Positions 17,831-26,519 of a stretch of DNA of 64,000 bases are shown piece after piece (within the stretch, counting starts at the first letter, position 1; the number at the start of each line of letters is the position of its first letter). This stretch comes from an uncultured Bacteroidota bacterium. Lineage in GTDB: Bacteria; Bacteroidota; Bacteroidia; Bacteroidales; P3. The notes under the pieces are model-generated. The model was not told the DNA's origin. It searched no databases and saw only the letters and a program-made list of their open reading frames with translations. The stretch is taken from positions 1 through 64,000 of the forward strand of contig CADBDA010000018.1 in the NCBI GenBank assembly GCA_902793295.1, in the 5' to 3' direction. The translations under genes and the position numbers were made by a program.

Positions 17831-18295
17831 CTACATAGTGAAACTGAAGGGCAGAAGCGACTCAACCCCATCGAATATCGATATTTTGTCCTCTGAATGA
17901 TAGCACAAAACACGCAATTTTGACTGCTGTCGGTTTTCCTGTTCGGCCATCACCTGGCGGCAGGCGCCGCACGGGCTGGCGGGTACGAGGGCCCCTTGGG
18001 GGTTGCGGCCCACGATGGCCAAGGCGACGGCCTTTTTGTCGGGGTGATGGGCACCGGCGGCGAAGAGGGCGGTACGTTCGGCGCAGAGGCCGCTGGGGTA
18101 GGCGATATTCTCCTGGTTGCTGCCCGGAACGATGGTGCCGTCGGACAGCCGCAGGGCGGCACCCACATGGAAATGGGAATAGGGGGCGTAGGCGCTGGCG
18201 GTGGCGTCGATGGCAGCCTGCATCAGCTGGCGGTCGGCATCGGACAATTGGGCAAATGTTGTCTCCTGATAGTGTATGATTTGTGTTTTTTCCAT
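17831..18295 (-). CDS. cdd: cytidine deaminase
   Basis: 154 residues. It has the zinc and catalytic motifs CAERTALF (Cys plus proton-shuttle Glu) and PCGACRQV, with YAPYSHFHVGAAL near the N-terminus, which binds the nucleoside. It deaminates cytidine and deoxycytidine to the uridines in pyrimidine salvage. It is the usual size for the homotetrameric class. It is transcribed away from the outer-membrane gene at 18392. Confidence 0.95.
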   Translation of the reverse strand: MEKTQIIHYQETTFAQLSDADRQLMQAAIDATASAYAPYSHFHVGAALRLSDGTIVPGSNQENIAYPSGLCAERTALFAAGAHHPDKKAVALAIVGRNPQGALVPASPCGACRQVMAEQENRQQSKLRVLCYHSEDKISIFDGVESLLPFSFTM

Positions 18296-18348
18296 GGGGA
18301 AGATGTTTCTATAGTAACGTTTTCCGTGTCGTTTTGTTATTTATTTCG

Positions 18349-18356
18349 TATATTTG
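18349..18356 (+). promoter_or_regulatory. -7 element (TATATTTG) before the outer-membrane barrel gene
   Basis: TATATTTGC matches the TAnnTTTG(C) Bacteroidota -7 element 36 bases before the ATG at 18392. No TTTG lies at the ideal 19-base spacing. Confidence 0.5.
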
Positions 18357-18391
18357 CAACATCAATGTTTCTCAAATAAAACCGTAAAGTC

Positions 18392-19042
18392 ATGAAAAAG
18401 TGTATATTGTTTGCTATTTTTTTCTTTTCAATGGCATTGATTCGGGCACAGCAGCAAGGCGATTTCACATTTGATTTATCAGCCGCCATCAATCTGGGGA
18501 CACAGAATGTCACAACACGTTACACGAACGAATACAACCTCACCTCCTACACATCGCAAGATATCGCATTGGCGAAGAATGTTGCTGCAGGACTGGGTTT
18601 TTCCTATTTCCTCAACGACAACTGCCGGATAAGTTTATTGGCGTATGTAAACTACAATTACACCCCTACCGTACAAACCACCTCCAGTGTCTATGGCACC
18701 TCAACTGTCGGCTTTGGACTGGCACCAAAAGTCACTGGCATGAAACGCATCACCGACTGGCTGTACTGGGCTCCTTCTGTGGAATTTTCTCTTGAGTATG
18801 GCAACTATCGTGAAGAACTCAGCAACGCGCCTAACATTGAAACCCATTACACGGGAGTTCAAATGGCGGTCAACCCGCTTGCGTTCGACATGCGCTTTTC
18901 ACCGAAAGTCTCGATGACGGTTGACATCATTTCTCTTGCACATGCATTCCACGATATCAAATACCAGACCGTTTCCCTCCACGGCACCTCCAATGTGTTG
19001 AAATTCAACGGTGCCTCGGTTACCCTCCATTTATTGCTCTAA
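18392..19042 (+). CDS. outer-membrane beta-barrel protein
   Basis: 216 residues with a clear signal peptide (MKKCILFAIFFFSMALIRAQ). The rest alternates polar and aromatic residues, as in an eight-stranded OMP_b-brl barrel (FTFDLSAAINLG, GLGFSYFLNDNCRISLLAYVNYNY, VGFGLAPKVTGM), ending with a hydrophobic strand VTLHLLL. This is a generic Bacteroidota porin-like or adhesion family with no assignable ligand. It overlaps the dus gene by one base (TAATG), so the two are translationally coupled despite unrelated roles. Confidence 0.82.
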   Translation: MKKCILFAIFFFSMALIRAQQQGDFTFDLSAAINLGTQNVTTRYTNEYNLTSYTSQDIALAKNVAAGLGFSYFLNDNCRISLLAYVNYNYTPTVQTTSSVYGTSTVGFGLAPKVTGMKRITDWLYWAPSVEFSLEYGNYREELSNAPNIETHYTGVQMAVNPLAFDMRFSPKVSMTVDIISLAHAFHDIKYQTVSLHGTSNVLKFNGASVTLHLLL

Positions 19043-20049
19043 TGATCCGGATAAAAGACATAGCGTTGGGTGAATTCCCGCTGTTTCTGTCGCCCATGGA
19101 CGACGTGACCGACCTGCCCTTCCGCCAACTGTGCAAACGGCATGGTGCGGATGTGCTTATCAGCGAATTCATTGCCAGCGAGGCCCTGATACGCGATGCC
19201 GAGAAGAGCCGTCGCAAGATGCTCTTTGCCGACTTTGAGCGGCCCATCGGCATACAGGTATTCGGCAACGACGAAGAATCGATGTTGCGCTGCATCGACG
19301 TGGTGGTCGCCGAGCAGCCCGACTTCATCGACATCAACTGGGGCTGCCCCGTGCGCAAGGTGGCTGGCAAGGGCAGCGGATCGGGCATGCTGAAAGACCT
19401 GCCGAAGCTGCTGAAAATCACCGCAGCGCTGGTGCAACGCTCTCCCCTACCCGTCACCGTCAAGACCCGGCTGGGATACGACGACAGCGACAAGCCCATC
19501 GTCACTCTCGCCGAGCAGCTGCAGGACATCGGCGTGGCCGCCATCAGCATCCACGGCCGCACCAAGAGCCAGATGTACCGCGGCGAGGCCGACTGGACCC
19601 TGATTGGCGCCACCAAGGCCAACCCGCGGCTGCACATACCCGTTTTCGGCAACGGCGACATCACCACACCACAGCAAGCCGCCGATGCCCGCCGACGCTA
19701 CGGCGTGGACGGCATCCTGATAGGACGCGGCGCCATCGGCAACCCATGGATCTTCGAGCAGACAAAAAAACTCATGGCCCATGAAGCCGACCCTTCGGAC
19801 GGCACGCCCCCCTACCCTGCCGTCAGCGTGAGCGACCGTGTAGGCGTGTGCCGCGAGCATCTGTTGGCCGAAGCCGACTTCAAAGGCGAACGACAGGCCG
19901 TCTTCGAGATGCGAAAACACTATGGCGCCTACTTCCGTGGGCTGTTCGATTTCAAGCGTTTCCGCATTCCGCTGGTCACCGTGACCACACTCGACGAGGT
20001 GCTGGTCGTACTGGACCGCATCGACGAGCACTACAGCAACCCCGCCTGA
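19042..20049 (+). CDS. dus: tRNA-dihydrouridine synthase
   Basis: 335 residues. It has the Dus family motifs LSPMDDVTDLPFRQLCKRHGAD, DINWGCPVRKVAGKGSGSGML (catalytic Cys in GCP), VTVKTRLGYD, ISIHGRTKSQMYRG and VFGNGDI plus GILIGRGAIGNPWIF. It is an FMN-dependent reductase of uridines in the tRNA D-loop. Which subfamily (DusA, B or C) is not assignable by eye; the motif set resembles the DusB-like bacterial type. Confidence 0.95.
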   Translation: MIRIKDIALGEFPLFLSPMDDVTDLPFRQLCKRHGADVLISEFIASEALIRDAEKSRRKMLFADFERPIGIQVFGNDEESMLRCIDVVVAEQPDFIDINWGCPVRKVAGKGSGSGMLKDLPKLLKITAALVQRSPLPVTVKTRLGYDDSDKPIVTLAEQLQDIGVAAISIHGRTKSQMYRGEADWTLIGATKANPRLHIPVFGNGDITTPQQAADARRRYGVDGILIGRGAIGNPWIFEQTKKLMAHEADPSDGTPPYPAVSVSDRVGVCREHLLAEADFKGERQAVFEMRKHYGAYFRGLFDFKRFRIPLVTVTTLDEVLVVLDRIDEHYSNPA

Positions 20050-20207
20050 CCGCCCCAACAGGGAATAGTGGGCACAACAGCCTAAACAGCCATTTGTTCA
20101 ATGAATTAACGTCTTTTCATGAAAAAAACCTCCCCATCACACCGACAGGGAGCAATTGTCCGAAGCCATTGGCGATAGTCGGGACCGCCGTCGGCATGCG
20201 GGGCAAA

Positions 20208-21008
20208 CTACATAGGTTTGATTTTGCGCGCCAGACGGGCAGCCAGACCGGGAAAATACTGCTTGATATAGGCCATCAGCAGCTCGTAGCGGCCCACCAT
20301 CACCTCGCGTTTCTTACGGTACACGGCTCTGACAATCTTGTCGGCGGCCTGCTGGGGCGTGACACCGCCCGCCTGGCCGGCATCCATCTTGCCATGCTGC
20401 TGGCCGTCCTTTTCGAGCGCATACTTGGAGATGTTGGTCTGCACGCGTCCCGGGCATACGATGGTGACGCGGATATGCTGGTCGTAGGTCTCGGCCTGCA
20501 CGGTCTCGAAGAAACCGTAGAGGGCATGTTTGGCCGAGCTGTAGGCGCAGCGCAACGGGAAGCCGAAACGGCCGGCGATGCTGGTGGTGACGACCAGCTG
20601 CCCCCCGCCCCGTGCAATCATGCGGGGCAGGATATTCTTGGTCAGGATGACCGGGGCAAAGTAGTCGATATCCATCACCTTGCGGATGACGCGCATTTCG
20701 GTCTCGACGGTGGTGCCTCTTTGGCTGATGCCTGCATTGTTGTACAGGATGTCGATGCCGCCAAAGCGGTTCCACGCCTGCTCGGCAAGGGCGTCGAGCC
20801 CGTCGCTGTCCGACAGGTCGAACGGCAACGCCGCCGCATCGGGAGCACCAAGCTCCTTGCAGCGGGCCACAACCTTTTCGAGCAGGTCGGCCTCCAAGGC
20901 GGTGACAATCACCCTTGCGCCCTCTTTGGCAAAGCGATAGGCCGTAGCCTCACCGATACCCGACGAAGCTCCGGTGATCCACACCGTTTTGTTTTCGAAT
21001 TTTTTCAT
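20208..21008 (-). CDS. short-chain dehydrogenase, candidate 3-oxocapnine reductase
   Basis: 266 residues from ATG 21008, two bases after the stop of the upstream gene. It has TGASSGIGEA (NADPH site), YNNAG, a TTSIAG serine and the YSSAKHAL catalytic Tyr/Lys. A C-terminal extension (YIKQYFPGLAARLARKIKPM) is basic-amphipathic, as in lipid-acting SDRs. It is the third gene of an operon with an alpha-oxoamine synthase and a threonine-synthase homologue. In the sulfonolipid pathway an SDR reduces the 3-keto intermediate, which this enzyme would fit. The SDR family call is certain; the substrate is inferred from context. Confidence 0.88.
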   Translation of the reverse strand: MKKFENKTVWITGASSGIGEATAYRFAKEGARVIVTALEADLLEKVVARCKELGAPDAAALPFDLSDSDGLDALAEQAWNRFGGIDILYNNAGISQRGTTVETEMRVIRKVMDIDYFAPVILTKNILPRMIARGGGQLVVTTSIAGRFGFPLRCAYSSAKHALYGFFETVQAETYDQHIRVTIVCPGRVQTNISKYALEKDGQQHGKMDAGQAGGVTPQQAADKIVRAVYRKKREVMVGRYELLMAYIKQYFPGLAARLARKIKPM

Positions 21009-21010
21009 TT

Positions 21011-22228
21011 TCACTCTTCTACCAAATCTTTGAACCACTGTGCACGGTCGCTACCCTCACCGGTATTGAGCAACACCGTGTCACCGCTCTTTATCAAGCC
21101 ATTGTCAACGGCTTGGAAGAATCCGGCATAGCATACCACCGAGGCGGGCCCCATGAGGGTGCTACGCGAAGACTTCATCTCCTTGCCATAGTGCGGCAGC
21201 TCAGCCTCCTTTACGCGAAGGAAGGTACCGCCGCTGCGGCGTACCAGCGGAGCCACCAGCGGGTAGTTGCCCGGATTGGCAGCCGTCAGAATGCCGATGC
21301 GTGTATTGATATCCTTTTTGGCCTCATACTGTTGTTCCCATCCGTCGGGGAATCCAGCCGCAGTGGCTTTTTCCCATGCAGTGACCATAGGGTCGCATTC
21401 GTCCTGTTGCACCAGCAACATGCGTGGCAATGCCGCATCGGGAGCCACCATACCGCACTGTTTCAGATCGCGGAAGCCTTTTTCCAAAGCCAACGGCGAG
21501 GTGCCGCCAGCCACGGCCTGCATGTATACCGTAGGCAGCTGCCCCATCTGGCGCAGACATTCGTATGCCAGCAAGCGTTTCGACTCGATGCGCAGCGGGT
21601 CGGTATTGCCGCCGCTAATGAGCACATGGTGTTCCTTGTGGTAGTCGGCAGCCTCTTTTTTGGCGTCGCCGTAGCCCCCTTTGGAGATGACCACAGGCTG
21701 ACCCACTTTGCGAATGGCCTCCACCATGGCGGGGTCGATGCAATTGGGGGCGAATTCGGAGAAGCGGATACCCGCTTTGGCCAGATAGGTGGCGAAAGCC
21801 ACGCCGGCATTGCCTGTCGACGCCAGGCAATACTCCTTGACGCCCTGTTCTTTCAGCACCGATGCCGCCAGCGACGCTGAGATGTCCTTGAACGAACCGC
21901 TGCCGGCGTTGATGTCGTTGCGGTAGACGTATACCTTACAGTCGACACCCTTGTCTGCAGCATAGGCTTCCAAGTTGGACCACCGTTCCATAGGGATGAG
22001 TCCCTCACCGAAAGTGACGATATTTTCGCGTTTCCCGATGGGTAGGATATCGAAATAGTAGTCCTGGTAGGAATCGTTGGCAGGTTCTTTGAACTGGAAC
22101 GGCTTCAGTTCCGGATATTCCACTTCGGCATAGCCGCTGCCGCACTGGCACTGCTGGTCCTGCTGAAACCAAGTGGCAAAGTCGGGGATGACTTTGCCAC
22201 ATTTTTTGCATCTAAGCTGATATTTCAT
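21011..22228 (-). CDS. threonine-synthase homologue, candidate L-cysteate synthase
   Basis: 405 residues from ATG 22228. Cys7/Cys10 and Cys27/Cys29 form a small zinc-ribbon-like N-terminus. The fold-type II PLP core carries the lysine at about residue 114 (NAGSGSFKDISASL) and the phosphate-binding ASTGNAGVAFA. Automatic naming would be threonine synthase. The context argues otherwise: it sits between an alpha-oxoamine synthase and an SDR, and cysteate synthases (O-phosphoserine plus sulfite) are known to derive from threonine-synthase-like enzymes, as in methanogens. Plausibly it supplies cysteate for sulfonolipids. PLP fold certain; specificity inferred. Confidence 0.85.
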   Translation of the reverse strand: MKYQLRCKKCGKVIPDFATWFQQDQQCQCGSGYAEVEYPELKPFQFKEPANDSYQDYYFDILPIGKRENIVTFGEGLIPMERWSNLEAYAADKGVDCKVYVYRNDINAGSGSFKDISASLAASVLKEQGVKEYCLASTGNAGVAFATYLAKAGIRFSEFAPNCIDPAMVEAIRKVGQPVVISKGGYGDAKKEAADYHKEHHVLISGGNTDPLRIESKRLLAYECLRQMGQLPTVYMQAVAGGTSPLALEKGFRDLKQCGMVAPDAALPRMLLVQQDECDPMVTAWEKATAAGFPDGWEQQYEAKKDINTRIGILTAANPGNYPLVAPLVRRSGGTFLRVKEAELPHYGKEMKSSRSTLMGPASVVCYAGFFQAVDNGLIKSGDTVLLNTGEGSDRAQWFKDLVEE

Positions 22229-22264
22229 GGTTGATAGGAAATGGTGATTCACAGATTGAACAAC

Positions 22265-23530
22265 TCAACCCTTCTTGATGATATGCATGTCGGGCATAGG
22301 CTTGTTGTAGACGCCGGCATCCAGTTTTTTCTTCACTTCGCGGAAGACCTCGATGGTGCGGTTGGCATGTTCCATGGTGTGGACCGCCGTGGGGATGATG
22401 CGCAGCATGATCTGGCCCTTCGGAACGACAGGATAGACCACGATGGAGCAGAAAATACCGTAGTTTTCGCGAAGATCGACCACCACATTGGTGCCCTGGT
22501 TCACATCGCCCGGGAAGAAGACCGGGGTGATGGGCGACTCGGTAACACCCGTGTTGAGGCCCTCGGCCTGGAGCGACTTCTGCAGGTAGGTGGAGAGTTC
22601 CCACAGTTTTTCGCGATATTCAGGATGCTGGTTGATAATCTCCAGACGGCGTTTCACGCCCCACACGATAGGCATCGGCAAACTCTTGGCGTAGATTTGC
22701 GAGCGCATGTTGAAGCGCAAGTAGGTGATAATATCCTCATCGTTGCAGCCGATGAAGCCGCCGATGATGGCCATCGTCTTGGCGAAGGCGCAGAAATAGA
22801 GGTCGATATCGTCAGCGCAGTTGAAATGGGTATGCGTGCCACGACCTTCGGGACCCATGACGCCCATGCCGTGGGCATCGTCGATCAGGATGCGGAAGTT
22901 GAATTCCTTCTTCAGCGCCACGATTTTGTCGAGAGCGCCCAAGTCGCCTTCCATACCGTAGACACCTTCGGTGGCCACCAAGATGCCGCCGCCCTGCTTC
23001 TCGGCCAGTGCGGTGGCCTGAGTCAACTGTTTGCGCAGGCTTTCGATGTCGTTGTGCTGGTATTTGAAACGCTTGGCGCCGGTGACGCGGAAACCGTCGA
23101 TGAGGCAGGCGTGCGCTTCGCTGTCGTAGACGATAACGTCACGCAGGCTGACGATGGTGTCCAGGATGCTGATTTGGCCCTGATAACCGAAGTTGAGCAG
23201 GTAGCCATACTTCTTGTGGGTGTACTCGCAGAGCATCGACTCCACCTCTTCGTGGAGGGCGGTGTGGCCGCTCATCATGCGGGCACCCATCGGGTAGGCC
23301 AAGCCCCAGCGGCGTGCGCCCTCCTCGTCGGCAGCGCGCACCTCGGGATTGTTGGCCAGACCAAGATAATTGTTCAGACTCCAGTTCAACACTTTTTTGC
23401 CGTTGAACATCATTTCGGGGCCCAGCTCACCTTCGAGCTTCGGGAAATAAAAATAGCCGTCGGCCAGTTTGCGATACTGTCCCAGAGGACCGCCGGTCGA
23501 CTCTTTAATACGTTCAAAAATATCTTTCAT
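22265..23530 (-). CDS. alpha-oxoamine synthase, candidate cysteate fatty-acyltransferase
   Basis: 421 residues of the alpha-oxoamine synthase family (relatives KBL, BioF and SPT). The catalytic His is in YDSEAHACLIDG (about 140), LIDDAHGMG carries the PLP-ring Asp, and FAKTMAIIGGF carries the PLP lysine (about 251). The N-terminal region (GQYRKLADGYFYFPKLEGELG) differs from the true SPT found at 54238-55425 in this window, so two such enzymes coexist. The adjacent threonine-synthase homologue and SDR match the gene set described for capnine/sulfonolipid synthesis in Flavobacterium, Chryseobacterium and Alistipes. There this family condenses cysteate with an acyl-ACP. Alternatives are 2-amino-3-ketobutyrate ligase or a second SPT. 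Confidence 0.88.
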   Translation of the reverse strand: MKDIFERIKESTGGPLGQYRKLADGYFYFPKLEGELGPEMMFNGKKVLNWSLNNYLGLANNPEVRAADEEGARRWGLAYPMGARMMSGHTALHEEVESMLCEYTHKKYGYLLNFGYQGQISILDTIVSLRDVIVYDSEAHACLIDGFRVTGAKRFKYQHNDIESLRKQLTQATALAEKQGGGILVATEGVYGMEGDLGALDKIVALKKEFNFRILIDDAHGMGVMGPEGRGTHTHFNCADDIDLYFCAFAKTMAIIGGFIGCNDEDIITYLRFNMRSQIYAKSLPMPIVWGVKRRLEIINQHPEYREKLWELSTYLQKSLQAEGLNTGVTESPITPVFFPGDVNQGTNVVVDLRENYGIFCSIVVYPVVPKGQIMLRIIPTAVHTMEHANRTIEVFREVKKKLDAGVYNKPMPDMHIIKKG

Positions 23531-23963
23531 ATCATTAAAATAATTTGTTTCAAAAACTATTATCTATTTGTATATCAGTGTACAAAAAGACATTTCTGCA
23601 ATCTGTGACTGATTGCATCGAAAAAGCAAAAATACTAAAAATTCTTAAATTACAACAAGAAACTTCGCCTAGTTATAAAGTGTAATAATGGGAAGTAATA
23701 AAAGGAAGTGAATCTTCGATGGAAGTAAAAATGGAAGTTATGTGCTGCGCACAGGACGATACAGATCATTTGTCCACTTTTGCCGAAGGCTGCGTGGTAT
23801 GCCTGCCGAGCTTGATGAGGCAACACCGTAGAAATAAAAAAATACAGTGAGCAACTTCCTCTTTTACTTCCATTTTAACTCCAAGATCATATTTTTAAAC
23901 GTAAACCATTAATTCAAAAACTGTCCTGCGTAGCCCATTTGAGTAATTAGCGTAATTCGCCGT
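23531..23963. other. 433-bp AT-rich gap with promoter element and inverted repeat
   Basis: No gene seen. On the minus strand 23627-23634 reads TATTTTTG (a -7 element), with a near TTTG (GTTG) 19 bases upstream, suited to driving the operon starting at 23530. Two 21-base arms, 23719-23739 and 23853-23873, are inverted with 19 of 21 matches. Confidence 0.55.
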
Positions 23964-24728
23964 TCAAAAACAATCCCCGTTTCTCTGGAATTCCGACATG
24001 AGGATGGCGGCCGCCACGGCGGCGTTGAGCGATTCGCATGTGCCGCCGATGTTGGGGATGGTCAGCCGGTGGGTCAGCGACGCCGCAACCCCTTCAGACA
24101 CGCCACGGCCCTCGTTGCCAATCACCAGCACGGCCGGTTGCAGCAGGCGGCTGGAATAGAGCGGTTCGCCGTCGAGCATGGCACCATAGACGGCGTAGCC
24201 CCTGCTGGCGCAGTCATGCAGATAGGTCTCCAGATGACAATAGTGTACCGCCGTGCGGAAAATGGCACCCATCGAAGCCTGCACCACCTTGGCATTGTAG
24301 CACGACACCGTGTCGTTGCTGCACACCACCTGACGAATGCCGTACCAGTCAGCCGTGCGCAGTATGGTTCCCATATTGCCCGGATCCTGCAGACCGTCCA
24401 AAGCCAGCACCAGAGACCCAGGAATGTTGAGAATTTTCGGCATGTTACGTTCCACGAGCATCCACACTTTGTTGGGTGACCGCATCAAGCTGAGACGATC
24501 CAGTTGATCTGCCGTGACTGTATATTTTTCGCAATCTGGCGGCAGTGATGTCTGATGGGCAACCATCCATTCGTTCGTCCCACAGATTGTGCGAATACGG
24601 AAACCCGAACGCAGTGCTTCATCACATAATTTGACACCCTCTACAACAAAAACCTCCTTTTCGTCACAACATTTGGGAAGTCTGTATGCAGCCAGATTTT
24701 TCAGCAAGTTTTTTGACAGTTCAGCCAT
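23964..24728 (-). CDS. TrmH/SpoU-family RNA 2'-O-methyltransferase
   Basis: 254 residues from ATG 24728 (MAELSKNLLKNLAAYR). The N-terminal part (EVFVVEGVKLCDEAL) is the RlmB/TrmH-like substrate-binding domain. SPOUT knot motifs are LALDGLQDPGNMGTILRTADWYGI, AVLVIGNEGRGVS and the terminal PNIGGTCESLNAAVAAAILMSEF. It methylates a ribose 2'-OH in rRNA or tRNA using SAM; the exact target is not predictable. The longer upstream frame has an unlikely N-terminus. Confidence 0.92.
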   Translation of the reverse strand: MAELSKNLLKNLAAYRLPKCCDEKEVFVVEGVKLCDEALRSGFRIRTICGTNEWMVAHQTSLPPDCEKYTVTADQLDRLSLMRSPNKVWMLVERNMPKILNIPGSLVLALDGLQDPGNMGTILRTADWYGIRQVVCSNDTVSCYNAKVVQASMGAIFRTAVHYCHLETYLHDCASRGYAVYGAMLDGEPLYSSRLLQPAVLVIGNEGRGVSEGVAASLTHRLTIPNIGGTCESLNAAVAAAILMSEFQRNGDCF

Positions 24729-24908
24729 TGGAAAAGTATCAAAGAATAAAATTATGCCACACTTGAAAGTAAGAAATAAGAAAAATAGACGGTTTTCACT
24801 ATCGTACAAAGTATAGGAGTGCTATACTATTGTTTTCTTACTTAATCAGCGTTCATAGTAAAATAATAACGCACATGCTATAGATTTATTATGAGCTTTC
24901 ACTGTATG

Positions 24909-25010
24909 TTCTTTTTTTTGAGGAGCGGGAGGGGTGTTCTCCCTCCCGTTCCTGGCCCGTCCGGTTCTTGAGGGACAGGTGTTCGTTTCCTTTTCACGGG
25001 TCGGATTCCT
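24909..25010. repeat. downstream repeat, copy 1 (with 13-bp hairpin)
   Basis: Nearly identical to 27001-27100. It contains AGGAGCGGGAGGG (24921-24933) pairing with CCCTCCCGTTCCT (24941-24953, one G-T pair), preceded by a T-run. It lies just past the stop of the T9SS cargo gene. Confidence 0.85.
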
Positions 25011-25025
25011 TGTCGCTTGCTTCGG

Positions 25026-26519
25026 TCACTTCTTGACGAAGGCGCGGCTGCCGCTTCGGTTGCCGTTGCTCAGGCGCAGCAGGTAGCGTCCTGCTGGCAG
25101 TTGGCGCACGTCGAGCACAACCTTCGGGCCCTGCAGTGTGCAGCGCAGCACGCAGCGTCCGGCGGCGTCGAACACCTCAGCCTGGCTGGGGGTCTCCATT
25201 CCGGTGCTCACTGTCAGCTCGCCGCCCGTGGGATTGGGCGTCACGGCGAACGCCAGCCCGTCGGCTTCGGAGATGCCCTCATGCGTCGTGTCCAGCGCAA
25301 ACACCGCCGTGAACAGTGTGTCCTGCGTCAGGGTGAACGTACGCGGATTTGTGGTGTCGCCGTCGTTCCAACGCTCGAATATGAAGCCGTTGGCGGGGAT
25401 TGCCCTCAGCTCCACCTCCGTATTCGCGTTGTACAGTCCGGCACCTTCCACGGTGCCCCAGTAGAGGACGTTCACAGCCGTCTCGACCAAATATTGGCCT
25501 CTCCACCCGAAGTATGCCGTCAATGTCGTGTCCGATGAAAGACAAACCATCTTTGGATTGGCGGTGTCACCGTCTTCCCAGTGCATGAAAACGCGTCCCG
25601 GACGGGGTTCGGCATACAGTTCATGGCATGTGCCATCGGGATACAGCCCTCCTCCTGTCACCGTGCCGTCGGCAGGATTGGATGGAAGCCCGTTCAACTG
25701 CCACTGGTCCACGATAGGAAGGAACAGACCCCACTGGTCCTCAGGCCAGCACGAATTGATAAAGCCCCAACGGTCCTTCATCGGATTGTAAACATACGAT
25801 AGCTGGTGCCACCTCCCCTCGGGGAAGCACTCTGGATTCCACGGTCCGCTGTGTGCGCAGTTGGGTACTATCTGCACGTCCCAGTTTCGAATATGAAGGT
25901 AAAATGTTGGCATATAGATATTTTCCAATGTATGTGTATCCACAGCGTTACTGTTGTGTGTCCCGTAGATGTAAAACGAGGAATCCACCATCACCGGCTG
26001 GTCAAAATAGCATTCGAAGGCGTAGCAGTACTGTGCGCTGGGGTTCGACACGCCCTCGGTCAGTTCCATGATATGGGGCTTCACCGTGTCCCATCGCACC
26101 GAGTCCAGCTTGATCAGCGGCCGTTCGTCAGGAGGCATTATCATGAAATCCGAGGTGTCGAACTGGTACAGATACATATATTCAGGAAGTCTATAGGGAT
26201 TTCTGAACGATTCGTGGTTACAATAGATGTCCACCAGCGCCACCAGACCCTTCACCCTTATCGGCTGGTCGGTGTAGTACCACTGGGCATAAGCCGACCA
26301 ACTGGGGGACAAATACAATCGAGTCCGCCAGCAATCATTCACATAACCGTCCTTCTGGAACCATTCGCACTTGTCGTACCAGCCGTTGGGACCGTAGTAA
26401 TATTTGTCGTAATGGCCGGGTATAGTGTCGAAATTTGTCCACTGACCCATGGCGCCTGTCGCCATCAGCAACATCAGCATTATGGCCAAGAATTTGCCTT
26501 TTTTTTCAATCGTTTTCAT
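25026..26519 (-). CDS. secreted type IX secretion cargo protein with InlB-type repeats
   Basis: 497 residues. A signal peptide (MKTIEKKGKFLAIMLMLLMATGAMGQ) is followed by a Trp/Tyr-rich region of unknown function (residues ~27-260). Then come two InlB/Listeria-Bacteroides-type repeats (GGGLYPDGTCHELYAEPRPG ... FMHWEDGDTANP and GAGLYNANTEVELRAIPANG ... FERWNDGDTTNP). The T9SS C-terminal sorting domain follows (FAVTPNPTGGELTV, EVFDAAGRCVL, LPAGRYLLRL, ending FVKK). By family it would be exported through the outer membrane and released or surface-anchored. The promoter region and downstream region are duplicated at the neighbouring locus. Confidence 0.88.
   Translation of the reverse strand: MKTIEKKGKFLAIMLMLLMATGAMGQWTNFDTIPGHYDKYYYGPNGWYDKCEWFQKDGYVNDCWRTRLYLSPSWSAYAQWYYTDQPIRVKGLVALVDIYCNHESFRNPYRLPEYMYLYQFDTSDFMIMPPDERPLIKLDSVRWDTVKPHIMELTEGVSNPSAQYCYAFECYFDQPVMVDSSFYIYGTHNSNAVDTHTLENIYMPTFYLHIRNWDVQIVPNCAHSGPWNPECFPEGRWHQLSYVYNPMKDRWGFINSCWPEDQWGLFLPIVDQWQLNGLPSNPADGTVTGGGLYPDGTCHELYAEPRPGRVFMHWEDGDTANPKMVCLSSDTTLTAYFGWRGQYLVETAVNVLYWGTVEGAGLYNANTEVELRAIPANGFIFERWNDGDTTNPRTFTLTQDTLFTAVFALDTTHEGISEADGLAFAVTPNPTGGELTVSTGMETPSQAEVFDAAGRCVLRCTLQGPKVVLDVRQLPAGRYLLRLSNGNRSGSRAFVKK

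Noticed and set aside
15910..17838. 642-codon open frame on the plus strand
   Set aside because: It lies entirely antisense to the PpiD-like gene, has a His/Asp/Val-rich composition typical of reverse frames in GC-rich codons, and matches no family.
21011..22228. Plain threonine synthase of amino-acid metabolism
   Set aside because: Kept as an alternative, but the operon partners and the zinc-ribbon N-terminus fit cysteate synthase better; the lysC gene is not nearby.
22265..23530. 2-amino-3-ketobutyrate CoA ligase (kbl)
   Set aside because: The family is shared, but no threonine dehydrogenase is adjacent, and the neighbours suggest lipid synthesis.
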